A stretch of 64,000 bases of DNA from Thauera sp. (GTDB lineage: Bacteria; Pseudomonadota; Gammaproteobacteria; Burkholderiales; Rhodocyclaceae), in assembly GCA_017302295.1 (NCBI GenBank), contig JAFLDS010000010.1:62001-126000 (forward strand), written 5' to 3'. A program made the translations under genes and the position numbers. The number at the start of each line of letters is the position of its first letter. The stretch's first letter is position 1. Below, one piece after another: positions 1 through 8,506 of this stretch. The notes below the pieces were generated by a model. That model saw only the letters and a list, made by a program, of their open reading frames with translations, was not told where the DNA came from and did no database searches.

Positions 1-1641
1 TCAGACATTCCGCTTACCAACTTTCGCGGGATCGAGCTACGCGACTTCCCGGCGGAGATTGCCCGGCTCGCACTGGTCATTGCCGAGTACCAGTGCGACG
101 TGTTGTATCGGGGGCAGAAACTGGCGCTGGCCGAGTTTCTGCCCTTGCGCAATGAGAACTGGATCACCTTCGGAAACGCGCTGCGGCTGGATTGGCTGAG
201 CGTGTGCCCGCCAACCGGCACCGGCGTGAAGGTGCAGGCGGATGACCTGTTCGGCACGCCGCTCGATCAAGTTGAGATCGACTTCGAGAATGAAGGCGGT
301 GAAACGTATATCTGCGGGAATCCGCCCTACCTTGGCAACACTTACCAGAGCGCCGAGCAAAAGGCTGACATTCGTACCGTTGTCAACGGCCGGTCAGGCT
401 CGCCTGGCTTCTTGGACTATGTGAGTGGCTGGTTCATCAAAGCGGCAGATTACATCAAGAACGCAGGTGGACTTGCCGCGTTCGTCAGCACGAACTCCAT
501 TTGTCAGGGACAAACTGTTCCTATTCTATGGCCGATGATTTATGGCACCGGCTGCGACATTCTTTTCGGTTACACCTCTTTCAAATGGGCCAATCTCGCC
601 AGCCACAATGCTGGCGTGACTGTCGCCGTTGTTGGCATCGGAACCGCCTCAGCCGCGCTGCGGCGCCTGTACGAGCATCAAGACGATGGGAGTGTTGTGC
701 TGCGGGAAGGCGCTTCTATCACGCCGTATCTGTCGATGGGTTCGCGCGTCATCGTTGAAAAGCGCGATGCACCTATGTCCGAACTGGCGGTGATGGAGTT
801 TGGGAACAAACCAACTGATGGCGGTCACTTGCTGCTGAGTCGCGATGAACTGCAATCATTGGAGCTAACAGAGAAACAACGAGAAAGGTTCATTCGTCGT
901 ATCTGTGGCTCGCAGGACTTCATCAACGGGAGCACACGCTTTTGTATCTGGATTGAAGACAGGCATTTGTCGGAAGCGCAGGAGATTCAAGCATTGAACG
1001 AGCGCATCGAGGCAGTTCGTGCGTTGCGTTTAGCAAGTCCCGACAAGGGCGCAAGAACCATCCTGGCCAAACGCCCACATCAGCTCAAGCTAATGCGAAT
1101 CGGCAACACGCGAACCATCGTCGTGCCAAGTGTTTCCTCGGAGCGCCGTCCATACTTGCCAATCGGTATCGTTGATGAGCAGACCACGCTCACGAACCTT
1201 GCATTTGGCCTCTACGACGCCCCGCTTTGGAACCTCGCACTCATCGCCAGTCGCCTGCATTTGGTCTGGATTGCCACCGTCTGCGGCAAGCTGGAAACGC
1301 GCTACCGTTACTCCAACACCCTCGGCTGGAACACCTTCCCGGTCCCCACACTCACCGAGAAAATGAAGGCTGATCTCACGAGCTGCGCTGAGGACATCCT
1401 GCTGGCGCGGGAACATCACTTCCCGGCCACCATCGCCGACCTCTACGATCCTGACACGATGCCCGCCGACCTGCGGGCCGCCCATGATCGCAACGATGAA
1501 GTGCTGGAGCGCATCTACATCGGTCGGCGCTTCAAGAATGACACCGAGCGGCTGGAAAAACTGTTCGACCTCTACACCAAGATGACGGCGACAGCAGACA
1601 AAGCACCGGCGAAAAGAGCCGCCACGAGGAGGAGGGCATGA
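1..1641 (+). CDS. MmeI-like class I SAM-dependent DNA methyltransferase (5' end cut by window)
   Basis: The reading frame is open from base 1, so the N-terminus lies outside; 546 residues are visible. The first visible residues (GIELRDFPAEIARLAL, then AEYQC) match the conserved stretch of type IIL/MmeI-family methylases, and the amino-methylase motif IV, NPPY, lies at visible residues 107-110. A target-recognition-like part follows with the VPSVSSERRPYLPI stretch typical of this family, and then a helical C-terminus. It would methylate adenine in DNA using S-adenosylmethionine. MmeI relatives often carry an N-terminal endonuclease domain; that cannot be judged here. The stop overlaps the next start by 4 bp (ATGA), so it is the first visible gene of a four-gene operon with a HEPN protein, a helicase and a GIY-YIG protein. 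Modification of self DNA is the likely role. Confidence 0.85.
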   Translation, partial: SDIPLTNFRGIELRDFPAEIARLALVIAEYQCDVLYRGQKLALAEFLPLRNENWITFGNALRLDWLSVCPPTGTGVKVQADDLFGTPLDQVEIDFENEGGETYICGNPPYLGNTYQSAEQKADIRTVVNGRSGSPGFLDYVSGWFIKAADYIKNAGGLAAFVSTNSICQGQTVPILWPMIYGTGCDILFGYTSFKWANLASHNAGVTVAVVGIGTASAALRRLYEHQDDGSVVLREGASITPYLSMGSRVIVEKRDAPMSELAVMEFGNKPTDGGHLLLSRDELQSLELTEKQRERFIRRICGSQDFINGSTRFCIWIEDRHLSEAQEIQALNERIEAVRALRLASPDKGARTILAKRPHQLKLMRIGNTRTIVVPSVSSERRPYLPIGIVDEQTTLTNLAFGLYDAPLWNLALIASRLHLVWIATVCGKLETRYRYSNTLGWNTFPVPTLTEKMKADLTSCAEDILLAREHHFPATIADLYDPDTMPADLRAAHDRNDEVLERIYIGRRFKNDTERLEKLFDLYTKMTATADKAPAKRAATRRRA

Positions 1642-2972
1642 GCCGACCTGAGCCTTTGCTGCCAGCGTACGACTTCTCTTTCGCCCCGGAACCCGTCTGC
1701 CTGCTCCGTGGAGCGGTGGAAGTGGGCTTGGGCAATGACAGGTTTTCTGGAACGGCTGACCTGCTACTGAAATTTCTTCCCCGCCCTCGCGTGGTCGTTC
1801 ATGCAAGTGTCCAGGGCACGCCGCACTCGAGGCTTCCTTTTTTCTTCGATACCCCGGACGATCCTTCGCTTTCATTCAATGGGCAAAGCATTGAAGGATT
1901 CCGTGGACGCTGGAAAGCGAATGCCGACACTTTGGACTTGGATTGGCACCCCCAATGCGAGCCAGTGGTGTTGTGCGACATGCAGTCCAAGACTTCAGTT
2001 GCGGCAATCCTTCACCTCTTTAACTTCCCTGATTTCCGGGGTGGTCAACATCAAGCCACCGCAGCGCCGGCAGGGTGTGCGTTGCTCGTGCTGGAGTCCG
2101 AGGACTGGCGGGTTTCCTTCCAGTCATTGCCGAACAACGCCGTCCCCCAAGTATGGGAGCGAATCACGGCTGAAGGTGGCTGTTTCTTGACACACGTTGC
2201 GAAGTTGGAGCGCAAGGACGGCAAGCCCTTCTCCGGGGGAGAGGCGTGCGAACAACGTAGTCTCCTCGCGAACTTCCTGTCGTTCACCAAGGGCGGGAGG
2301 TGCTCGACCGTGTGTGAAGTGGGACTCGATGCGGCGGGAGAGAAGACCTGGGAGGCCTTTGGTTCCCCACCTATCAGCAGTCCGCCTTATTCGTGGTTCA
2401 ACCCGTCCAAGGCGAGTCAGGCCGAACTCCTGTTTCCGCTGTTCGCGAAGCGTTGGCAGCAGTCGGACGAATGGCGGGACTGTCTGCGCTCGGCCATCTA
2501 CTGGTATGTCCAGGCCAACACGAGTGGCGACTCGCCGGGCATCGACGCGGCCCTTATCCTGGCGCAATCCGCCTTGGAGCGATTGGCATATCACCACCTG
2601 GTCGTTGACAAGAAGATGATCTCGCCAGAAGGGCTCGATCGGCTGAAGGCATCCGACCGCTTGCGGCGGCTGTTTTCCAGCTTGAATCTTCCTGTAGGGA
2701 TTGGCGCCGCAACGCCAGAGATTCAGAAGGTTGCATCGAGCCTGAAATGGGTGGATGCACCACATGCGATGACTGACATCCGCAACGAATTGGTTCATCC
2801 AGTCAGCAAGAAGCAGGTTGCCGATTGCTTCTTTGACGCATGGAAATTGAGCCTGTGGTACCTGGAGTTGTCTGTGCTCGCCTTGTGCGGCTACGACGAC
2901 ACCTATACCAGTCGGTTGACGGCAAAGTACGTGACCGAATCAGAAAAAGTGCCATGGGGAAAGAACGCATGA
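1638..2972 (+). CDS. Hypothetical protein with C-terminal HEPN-like domain, defence operon
   Basis: This 444-residue protein has no family I can name with confidence. The N-terminal two thirds look like a beta-rich domain reminiscent of the N-terminal part of ApeA-type HEPN proteins. The C-terminal region (about residues 300-425) is helical, with a leucine- and alanine-rich stretch (ILAQSALERLAYHH) followed by RNELVH, i.e. R382-x4-H387, the Rx4-6H signature of HEPN ribonucleases. It has no signal peptide or membrane segment. The start overlaps the methylase stop by 4 bp and the stop overlaps the helicase start by 4 bp, so it is probably translationally coupled and part of the same system. An RNA-cleaving abortive-infection effector is one possibility; a catalytically used HEPN fold is inferred from the motif only. 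Confidence 0.7.
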   Translation: MSRPEPLLPAYDFSFAPEPVCLLRGAVEVGLGNDRFSGTADLLLKFLPRPRVVVHASVQGTPHSRLPFFFDTPDDPSLSFNGQSIEGFRGRWKANADTLDLDWHPQCEPVVLCDMQSKTSVAAILHLFNFPDFRGGQHQATAAPAGCALLVLESEDWRVSFQSLPNNAVPQVWERITAEGGCFLTHVAKLERKDGKPFSGGEACEQRSLLANFLSFTKGGRCSTVCEVGLDAAGEKTWEAFGSPPISSPPYSWFNPSKASQAELLFPLFAKRWQQSDEWRDCLRSAIYWYVQANTSGDSPGIDAALILAQSALERLAYHHLVVDKKMISPEGLDRLKASDRLRRLFSSLNLPVGIGAATPEIQKVASSLKWVDAPHAMTDIRNELVHPVSKKQVADCFFDAWKLSLWYLELSVLALCGYDDTYTSRLTAKYVTESEKVPWGKNA

Positions 2973-5023
2973 GCGACAAGATCAAGTCTGTACCGTCCGT
3001 TTCCGTCACCTACGCCCGCAATGGCGCATCGACCGAGGCCAATTCGCTTGGGATGCGGCCCATGCAGGAGCGGGCCTTCGAGAAGCGGGGCGAACAATAC
3101 CTGCTCATCAAGTCGCCACCTGCTTCGGGCAAGAGCCGTGCGTTGATGTTCGTTGCGCTCGACAAGTTGTATAACCAGGGCCTGAAGCAGGCCATCATCG
3201 TCGTGCCCGAGAAGTCCATCGGGGCGAGCTTCAACGACGAACAGCTGTCGAAGTACGGTTTCTGGGCTGACTGGCACGTCGAACCCAAGTGGAACCTGTG
3301 CAATGCGCCGGGCAACGACAACGGCGGTAAGGTCGAGTCGCTGGGCGCATTCCTCGAAGGCGACGACAAAGTGCTGGTCTGCACCCACGCGACCTTCCGC
3401 TTCGCGGTCGATGCGTACGGCGTAGAGGCGTTCGACGACCGCCTGATCGCGGTGGATGAGTTCCACCATGTTTCAGCGAACCCGGACAACAAGCTCGGCT
3501 TGCACCTGGGGCAGTTCTTTGCGCGGGGCAAGACGCACATCGTCGCCATGACCGGCTCCTACTTTCGGGGCGACGCCGAGGCCGTGCTCGCACCGCAGGA
3601 CGAGTCGAAGTTCGATACCGTTACCTACACCTACTACGAGCAGCTCAACGGATACGAGTATCTCAAGCAACTCGACATTGGTTATTTCTTTTACAGCGGG
3701 CCTTACGTCGATGACATCCTCAATGTCCTCGATCCCGCCGAGAAGACCATCATTCACATCCCGAACGTCAATTCGCGCGAGAGCACGAAGGACAAGATGC
3801 GAGAGGTAGAGCACATCATCGAGGCGCTGGGTGAATGGCAAGGCATCGACCCAGCGACCGGCTTCCAGCGTGTCAAGCGCCCGGATGGCCGCGTGCTGCG
3901 GATCGCCGATCTGGTCGATGACGATGCCGCCAAGCGCGACCGCGTGTCCGCCTCGCTCAAAGACCCGGCGCAGAAGAACAACCGCGACCATGTGGACATC
4001 ATCATCGCGCTCGGCATGGCGAAGGAAGGCTTCGACTGGATTTGGTGCGAACATGCGCTGACCGTGGGCTACCGCGCCAGCCTGACCGAGATCGTGCAGA
4101 TCATCGGCCGAGCCACCCGCGACGCGCCCGGCAAGACCCGCGCGAGGTTCACCAACCTGATTGCCGAGCCGGATGCAGCCGAGGAAGCGGTCACCGAGGC
4201 AGTCAACGATACGTTGAAGGCCATCGCGGCGAGTCTGCTGATGGAGCAGGTACTGGCTCCGCGCTTTGAGTTCAAGCCCAAGAACCCCGACAACGGCCCG
4301 ACGCCGGGCTTTGACTATGGCGAGGGTGGCTACGACCCGGACCGCTGCAACATCGGCGTCAATGAGCAGACAGGGGCGTACCAGATCGAGATCAAGGGCC
4401 TCGCCGAGCCCAAGAGCAAAGAGGCAGCGCGCATCTGCCAGGAAGACTTGAACGAAGTGATCGCAGCCTTCGTGCAGGACAAGCCCACCATCGAGCGTGG
4501 TTTGTTCGATGAGGAATTGGTGCCCGAGGAGCTGACGCAGGTTCGCATGGGCAAGATCATTAAGGACAAGTATCCCGAGCTTGATGCCGAAGATCAGGAG
4601 GCTGTGCGCCAGCACGCCATCGCCGCCCTCAACCTCACGCAACAAGCCAAGCGACTTGTGACCGAAGGCGAGGGCGACGGGTCCCCCAACACCGCCCTGA
4701 TCGACGGCGTGCGCCGCTTTGCGATGGATGTGCGCGAGTTGGACATCGACCTCATCGACCGCATCAACCCCTTCGGTGAAGCCTACGCCATCCTCGCTAA
4801 GACCATGAGCGAAGACAGCTTGAAGCAGGTCGCGGCTGCCATCTCGGCCAAGCGCACGAGCCTGACACCGGACGAGGCAAAGGATATGGCCATTCGGGCC
4901 GTCCAGTTCAAGAAGGAGCGCGGCCGTATTCCCGCGCTCGATTCTCAGGATGCGTGGGAGCGACGCATGGCCGAAGGGGCGGTCGCCTTCATGCGCTTCA
5001 AGGCGGAGGGACGCTATGAGTAA
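2969..5023 (+). CDS. DEAD/DEAH-type superfamily 2 helicase, defence operon
   Basis: This is a 684-residue SF2 helicase. Walker A is PPASGKS at residues 50-56, the DExH motif II is DEFHH at 163-167, motif III is MTGSY near 195, and motif VI is QIIGRATR at 377-384 after an EGFDW stretch typical of type III restriction/Rad25-like helicases. The C-terminal 280 residues carry no nuclease motif I recognise. I chose the ATG at 2969 because it overlaps the stop of the HEPN gene (ATGA); an upstream in-frame extension would run through that gene. It overlaps the following GIY-YIG gene by 8 bp. The likely job is ATP-driven translocation or unwinding of DNA in a restriction-like complex with the neighbouring methylase and nuclease. 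Confidence 0.85.
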   Translation: MSDKIKSVPSVSVTYARNGASTEANSLGMRPMQERAFEKRGEQYLLIKSPPASGKSRALMFVALDKLYNQGLKQAIIVVPEKSIGASFNDEQLSKYGFWADWHVEPKWNLCNAPGNDNGGKVESLGAFLEGDDKVLVCTHATFRFAVDAYGVEAFDDRLIAVDEFHHVSANPDNKLGLHLGQFFARGKTHIVAMTGSYFRGDAEAVLAPQDESKFDTVTYTYYEQLNGYEYLKQLDIGYFFYSGPYVDDILNVLDPAEKTIIHIPNVNSRESTKDKMREVEHIIEALGEWQGIDPATGFQRVKRPDGRVLRIADLVDDDAAKRDRVSASLKDPAQKNNRDHVDIIIALGMAKEGFDWIWCEHALTVGYRASLTEIVQIIGRATRDAPGKTRARFTNLIAEPDAAEEAVTEAVNDTLKAIAASLLMEQVLAPRFEFKPKNPDNGPTPGFDYGEGGYDPDRCNIGVNEQTGAYQIEIKGLAEPKSKEAARICQEDLNEVIAAFVQDKPTIERGLFDEELVPEELTQVRMGKIIKDKYPELDAEDQEAVRQHAIAALNLTQQAKRLVTEGEGDGSPNTALIDGVRRFAMDVRELDIDLIDRINPFGEAYAILAKTMSEDSLKQVAAAISAKRTSLTPDEAKDMAIRAVQFKKERGRIPALDSQDAWERRMAEGAVAFMRFKAEGRYE

Positions 5024-6200
5024 CGCTGATCTCGACGAACTCGCTGCCGAGCTTGCCGAGTTCGCACCGCCCGAGAAGAAGGGCGGACGTCCGGCCAATG
5101 AGGAGCGCGTCATCGCGGGCTTCGAGGAAATCCAGCGCTTCACCCAGCAGCACGGTCGTGCGCCACAGCATGGCGAAGATCGCGACATCTTCGAGCGCCT
5201 ATATGCTGTTCGGCTCGATCGTCTGCGCGCACGTCCGGATTGCCGCACCTTGCTCGAGCCGCTGGATCATCAGGGCTTGCTTGCTGGGGCACCGATCCTT
5301 GCCCCTTCGGCGGACGAAGCCATCGACATCGATGACCTGGCTGCCGAACTGGCGGATGTTGCCGGCGCGGACGACATTACGGTCTTGCGCCATGTCCGTA
5401 CCAGCGCCGAGAAGCGCGCCGCCGAGGAGATCGCGGATCGCAAGCCCTGCGAGGACTTCGAGACCTTTCGGCCCTTGTTCGAGCGCGTGCAAGCGGAAGT
5501 CAAGACCGGCATGCGCCAGTCCCAGCCCATCGAAGCGGGCCGCCGCGCAATTGAGGCCGGGGACTTTTTTGTTCTCGATGGAATCACGCTGTACGTCGCC
5601 GAGATCGGCGAACCATTGAAAACCACCGCTGGGGAAGTGGACCGCCGCCTGCGCCTCATCTTCTCCAACGGCACCGAAAGCAATCTGCTGTTGCGCTCGC
5701 TCCAGCGTGCGTTCTACAACGACCCGGCAGCGCGGCGGCTGGCCTCGTCCGAGAGTGGACAACTCTCCTTCGGTGGCGAGCTTGAGGCCGATGATGTCGA
5801 AAGCGGCACGATCTACGTCCTGCGCTCCCTATCAGATCACCCGTATGTCGCGCAGCACCGCGACGTCATCCACAAGGTGGGCGTGACCGGCGGCAGAGTG
5901 GAGACACGCATTGCCAACGCGGAGAACGAGGCAACCTACCTGCTGGCAAAAGTCGAGGTCGTTGCGACCTACAAGCTCGCGGGGATCAATCGCACCAGGA
6001 TGGAGAACCTGTTCCACAGACTGTTCGCACCCGCGCGGTTGAACATCACCATCAACGACCGCTTCGGTCACCCCGTGCAGCCAGCGGAGTGGTTTCTCGT
6101 TCCGCTGTTTGTGATCGACGAGGCCGTCGCGCGCATCAAGGATGGCAGCATCACCGGCCACATCTACGATCCCAGCGCAGCGAAGTTGGTAAAGGCATAG
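5016..6200 (+). CDS. GIY-YIG (T5orf172-like) nuclease, defence operon
   Basis: This 394-residue protein has a variable N-terminal half and a C-terminal GIY-YIG fold: TIYVLRS at 265-271 corresponds to the GIY strand, HKVGVTGG at 286-293 to the YIG strand, R298 lies in the following helix and E330 in the MENLFHRLF helix is the candidate metal-binding glutamate. The EWFLVP stretch at 358-363 is typical of the Bacteriophage T5 Orf172-type subgroup. It is the only obvious DNA nuclease visible in the operon and so the best candidate for the cutting subunit. The ATG at 5016 lies inside the end of the helicase gene (8 bp overlap), with the purine-rich GGCGGAGGGA just upstream serving as a ribosome binding site. 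Confidence 0.8.
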   Translation: MSNADLDELAAELAEFAPPEKKGGRPANEERVIAGFEEIQRFTQQHGRAPQHGEDRDIFERLYAVRLDRLRARPDCRTLLEPLDHQGLLAGAPILAPSADEAIDIDDLAAELADVAGADDITVLRHVRTSAEKRAAEEIADRKPCEDFETFRPLFERVQAEVKTGMRQSQPIEAGRRAIEAGDFFVLDGITLYVAEIGEPLKTTAGEVDRRLRLIFSNGTESNLLLRSLQRAFYNDPAARRLASSESGQLSFGGELEADDVESGTIYVLRSLSDHPYVAQHRDVIHKVGVTGGRVETRIANAENEATYLLAKVEVVATYKLAGINRTRMENLFHRLFAPARLNITINDRFGHPVQPAEWFLVPLFVIDEAVARIKDGSITGHIYDPSAAKLVKA

Positions 6201-6279
6201 GACAGCTCAGATGCATGAATAGCCCTGGCTGTACGCCAGGATGAGCACCACGGGAATGCCGAATGACAAAGCTGGGGTA

Positions 6280-6417
6280 CAGCGGAGGATAGCGTCCGGT
6301 GGCCAGATCATTGGTGAGCTTCGGCACTTCCTTTTCGTCGATGTCGAATCTTACGACAGCAGATTTTTGGGCGATCGAAGTGCGAAGCCTTTGGATTGTG
6401 GCGCCATTATCTGACGA
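6280..6417 (-). pseudogene. Decayed C-terminal copy of the adjacent membrane coiled-coil gene
   Basis: Translated on the minus strand, these 46 codons align without gaps to the last 46 residues of the intact gene that ends at 6458; by eye about 26 of 46 residues are identical, including the run IAQKSAVVRF and the ending TGR-PP. There is no start codon or N-terminal part, and the intact gene stops about 40 bp upstream, so it is the scrap of a tandem duplicate. The rest of 6201-6457 shows no gene. Confidence 0.75.
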
Positions 6418-6457
6418 GTTGAGCGCTTTTTTCGCAAAAGGCTGTAGGGGGTAGCTG

Positions 6458-7225
6458 TCAGATCGGCGGAAACCGACCGGTTGTCACGTCGCTCAGCAGT
6501 TTTTCTGTTTCTTTCTGATTCAGCTCAAACCTGACTACAGCAGACTTTTGAGCGATCGCTTCACGGTATCGTTGGAGTGTGATCTCGCGATCAGATTTGG
6601 ATTTGATCGTGCGGGCCTTGTGTTCCATGTCCCTAAAAGAGTGCTCACTCTCCCAAAAGTGGCAATTGAGGCAGCCATAAGCCTCAAGCGTAACGGCTTT
6701 GGGCTTCACCAAAGGATAAAGACGGTTTGCGATGTCGGTTCGCATCACGTAGCCAACATAGTTTTCTTTCTCGATGTGTCCGATGATTTCGTCGCTGGCC
6801 GCGTACAGCCCGATAACGGCGAGGATGACGAGGAAGATTCGTTTGCCGCGCTTGCGATTGGCTTCGTACTCTGCCAACTCTTGAGGCGTAGGCATTGCGG
6901 CGATGCGAGCAGCTTCCCTGCGGCGCCGCTCCTCTGCTTCTTGTTGTTGGCGAAGGATGTGAGGCGAAAGGCCGGCCGCTTCGCGCACGATAGGCGGGGC
7001 GCCGACCTTCTGTAGTTGTGCCAAAGCGCGCTGCAGGTCACGCTCAAGCTTCTCCGTGTAAGCAATCTGAGATTGAAGCCTGGCATCCCGCTCTTCCAGG
7101 GCAGCCTTGTGCCTATTTACAAGGCTGGTGAGCTGCGCCTGGTACTGCTTCTCGCGCTCAAGCGCGATATGCGCACTGATATTCTGTTCTACAGATGCGC
7201 CGGCGATGTAGTCAAGCGTGCTCAT
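6458..7225 (-). CDS. Membrane-anchored coiled-coil protein of unknown function
   Basis: The 255-residue product has no family I recognise. Residues about 18-75 are a charged, heptad-rich coiled coil; a basic, glutamate/arginine-rich linker follows; one hydrophobic segment (about 130-150, RIFLVILAVIGLYAA) can span the inner membrane. The C-terminal domain has a CLNCHFWES motif, whose paired cysteines could bind metal or form a disulfide. There is no signal peptide. It stands alone between the defence operon and a resolvase gene, on the opposite strand to the operon. A decayed copy of its C-terminus lies just downstream, which suggests past tandem duplication within the island. Confidence 0.6.
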   Translation of the reverse strand: MSTLDYIAGASVEQNISAHIALEREKQYQAQLTSLVNRHKAALEERDARLQSQIAYTEKLERDLQRALAQLQKVGAPPIVREAAGLSPHILRQQQEAEERRRREAARIAAMPTPQELAEYEANRKRGKRIFLVILAVIGLYAASDEIIGHIEKENYVGYVMRTDIANRLYPLVKPKAVTLEAYGCLNCHFWESEHSFRDMEHKARTIKSKSDREITLQRYREAIAQKSAVVRFELNQKETEKLLSDVTTGRFPPI

Positions 7226-7395
7226 TCATGTTCCATCAATATGTGGGATGCAAGGGCATTCTAGCTGTCGGCATATGAATACATGGCGAGTCAGACTTCC
7301 CCACTCAGCTTCCTTCGTGCCATTTGTCACGGTCCTCCTGCATGAGGAGAGGGCGTCGAGCGCCTTGGAGGACTTGGAGCAAACGGACCGCTGGG

Positions 7396-8001
7396 TCACG
7401 GAGGCACAGTCTGCTGTGGTGTGAAAGCTTGCTTGTCGCGAAGCCGCATGATGGTTTGTCTGCTCGTCTTGAGTGCGCGCGCAACCTCTGAGATTGACAT
7501 CCCGCCCTTGATTTTCTCAAGGGCGTCCAAACGTTGGGCTTCTGTCAAAGCAACGGGACGGCCGAGGGCCCTGCCTTGTGTGCGTGCGCGTGCTAAACCT
7601 TGTTGTGTGCGCTCAACAAGCAAATCTCGTTCGAACTCGGCGACCGCTGCGATCACTTGCATCGTCATGCGCCCGGCTGAGCTCGTCAGGTCGACCCCGC
7701 CCAATGCCAGGCAGTGGACTCGCACGCCGGCGTTTGCCAGCCACTCCACCGATGCTCTGACATCCATCGCGTTGCGGCCGAGCCTATCCAGTTTTGTTAC
7801 GACCAACACATCACCGCGCTCCAGTCGATCGAGCAACCGTTTGAAAGCTGGACGCCGAAGCGCTTGGGTTGAGCCGCTGATGCATTCAGTGATGATGCGT
7901 TGCGGCTCAATAACGAAACCTGCGGAGCCGATTTCCAGCACTTGGTTGTCGGTGGTTTGGCTGGCCGTGGAGACTCGGCAGTATGCAAAGACGCGCGTCA
8001 T
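7396..8001 (-). CDS. Serine recombinase / resolvase (Tn3 TnpR-like)
   Basis: This 201-residue small serine recombinase starts with [11 protein letters not shown], in which Ser11 is the catalytic nucleophile, followed by the [11 protein letters not shown] and [10 protein letters not shown] stretches that belong to the resolvase catalytic domain and dimer helix. The C-terminus holds a Hin-type helix-turn-helix ([15 protein letters not shown]). Full length for the family. There is no transposase gene nearby, so it may be a stand-alone multimer resolver of a plasmid-like element, as found on broad-host-range plasmids, rather than part of a live transposon. Repeated half-site-like sequences lie directly upstream (8028-8135). 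Confidence 0.9.
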   Translation of the reverse strand: MTRVFAYCRVSTASQTTDNQVLEIGSAGFVIEPQRIITECISGSTQALRRPAFKRLLDRLERGDVLVVTKLDRLGRNAMDVRASVEWLANAGVRVHCLALGGVDLTSSAGRMTMQVIAAVAEFERDLLVERTQQGLARARTQGRALGRPVALTEAQRLDALEKIKGGMSISEVARALKTSRQTIMRLRDKQAFTPQQTVPP

Positions 8002-8027
8002 GATGTCTGATGGTGTACGAAAAGGAT

Positions 8028-8135
8028 GTCCTTATTATACGCATGTTCAAAAGCCGCACCACCTAATTTTTGGACATCACGACAAGATGTGTTCAAAAAC
8101 GGTCGTTTTTGGACACCGAGCCATGTGTTTGGACT
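8028..8135. other. Candidate res site of the resolvase
   Basis: Within about 100 bp upstream of the resolvase start there are five related motifs: TGTTCAAAA (8044-8052), TTTTTGGACA (8067-8076), TGTTCAAAAA (8090-8099), TTTTTGGACA (8106-8115) and TGTTTGGAC (8125-8133). Two pairs form imperfect inverted repeats. Resolvases of this class bind several inverted half-sites next to their own gene, so this is the expected place. The assignment is inferred from spacing and repetition only. Confidence 0.45.
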
Positions 8136-8506
8136 TCGTGGACAGAGCTGTCTTGACCATGTAACGGGTGTCGAGAGGCAAAAACATGGGATGCGCGCCC
8201 GTTACAAGTACACTTGGGTCGCGTGTAACGCTTTCTCGATGTTGCGACCTGTGGGGCAGGGGGCGGCGGATTGGAGGTCCTTTGAATCCTCTTGGGGCCA
8301 ACGCTGATCTTGCAGGTGGGTATTTGTCTCTGGAAAGTGGGGGCTTGCGCAACGAGCAGTTTTCCGATTAAATTTGCGTTGCCGGCAAAGGCTGTGTCGG
8401 TGTAGTTTCATCAGCAGATCAACTGGGGCACACTTAAGCGACGGAGTACAGTCAAGCCCCAGGATCTCCTCGATACCCAAGACCATATTGGCTATCAGGA
8501 GATCGC
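8136..8506. other. Intergenic stretch without a recognised gene
   Basis: Nothing coding is convincing here on either strand; overlapping short ORFs lack ribosome binding sites and family features. The only clear signal is the strong AGGAG about 6 bp before the ATG of the AAA+ gene at 8507. Its promoter is presumably in this stretch but no clear -35/-10 pair was seen. Confidence 0.4.

Noticed and set aside
3473-5248. 591-codon minus-strand ORF opposite the helicase
   Set aside because: Helicase motifs on the plus strand are unmistakable; the reverse reading shows no family features.
1-6200. Assignment of the first operon to DISARM or BREX
   Set aside because: No DUF1998 (drmB), PLD (drmC), pglZ or brxL-like gene is visible, and the GIY-YIG and HEPN genes do not belong to those sets.
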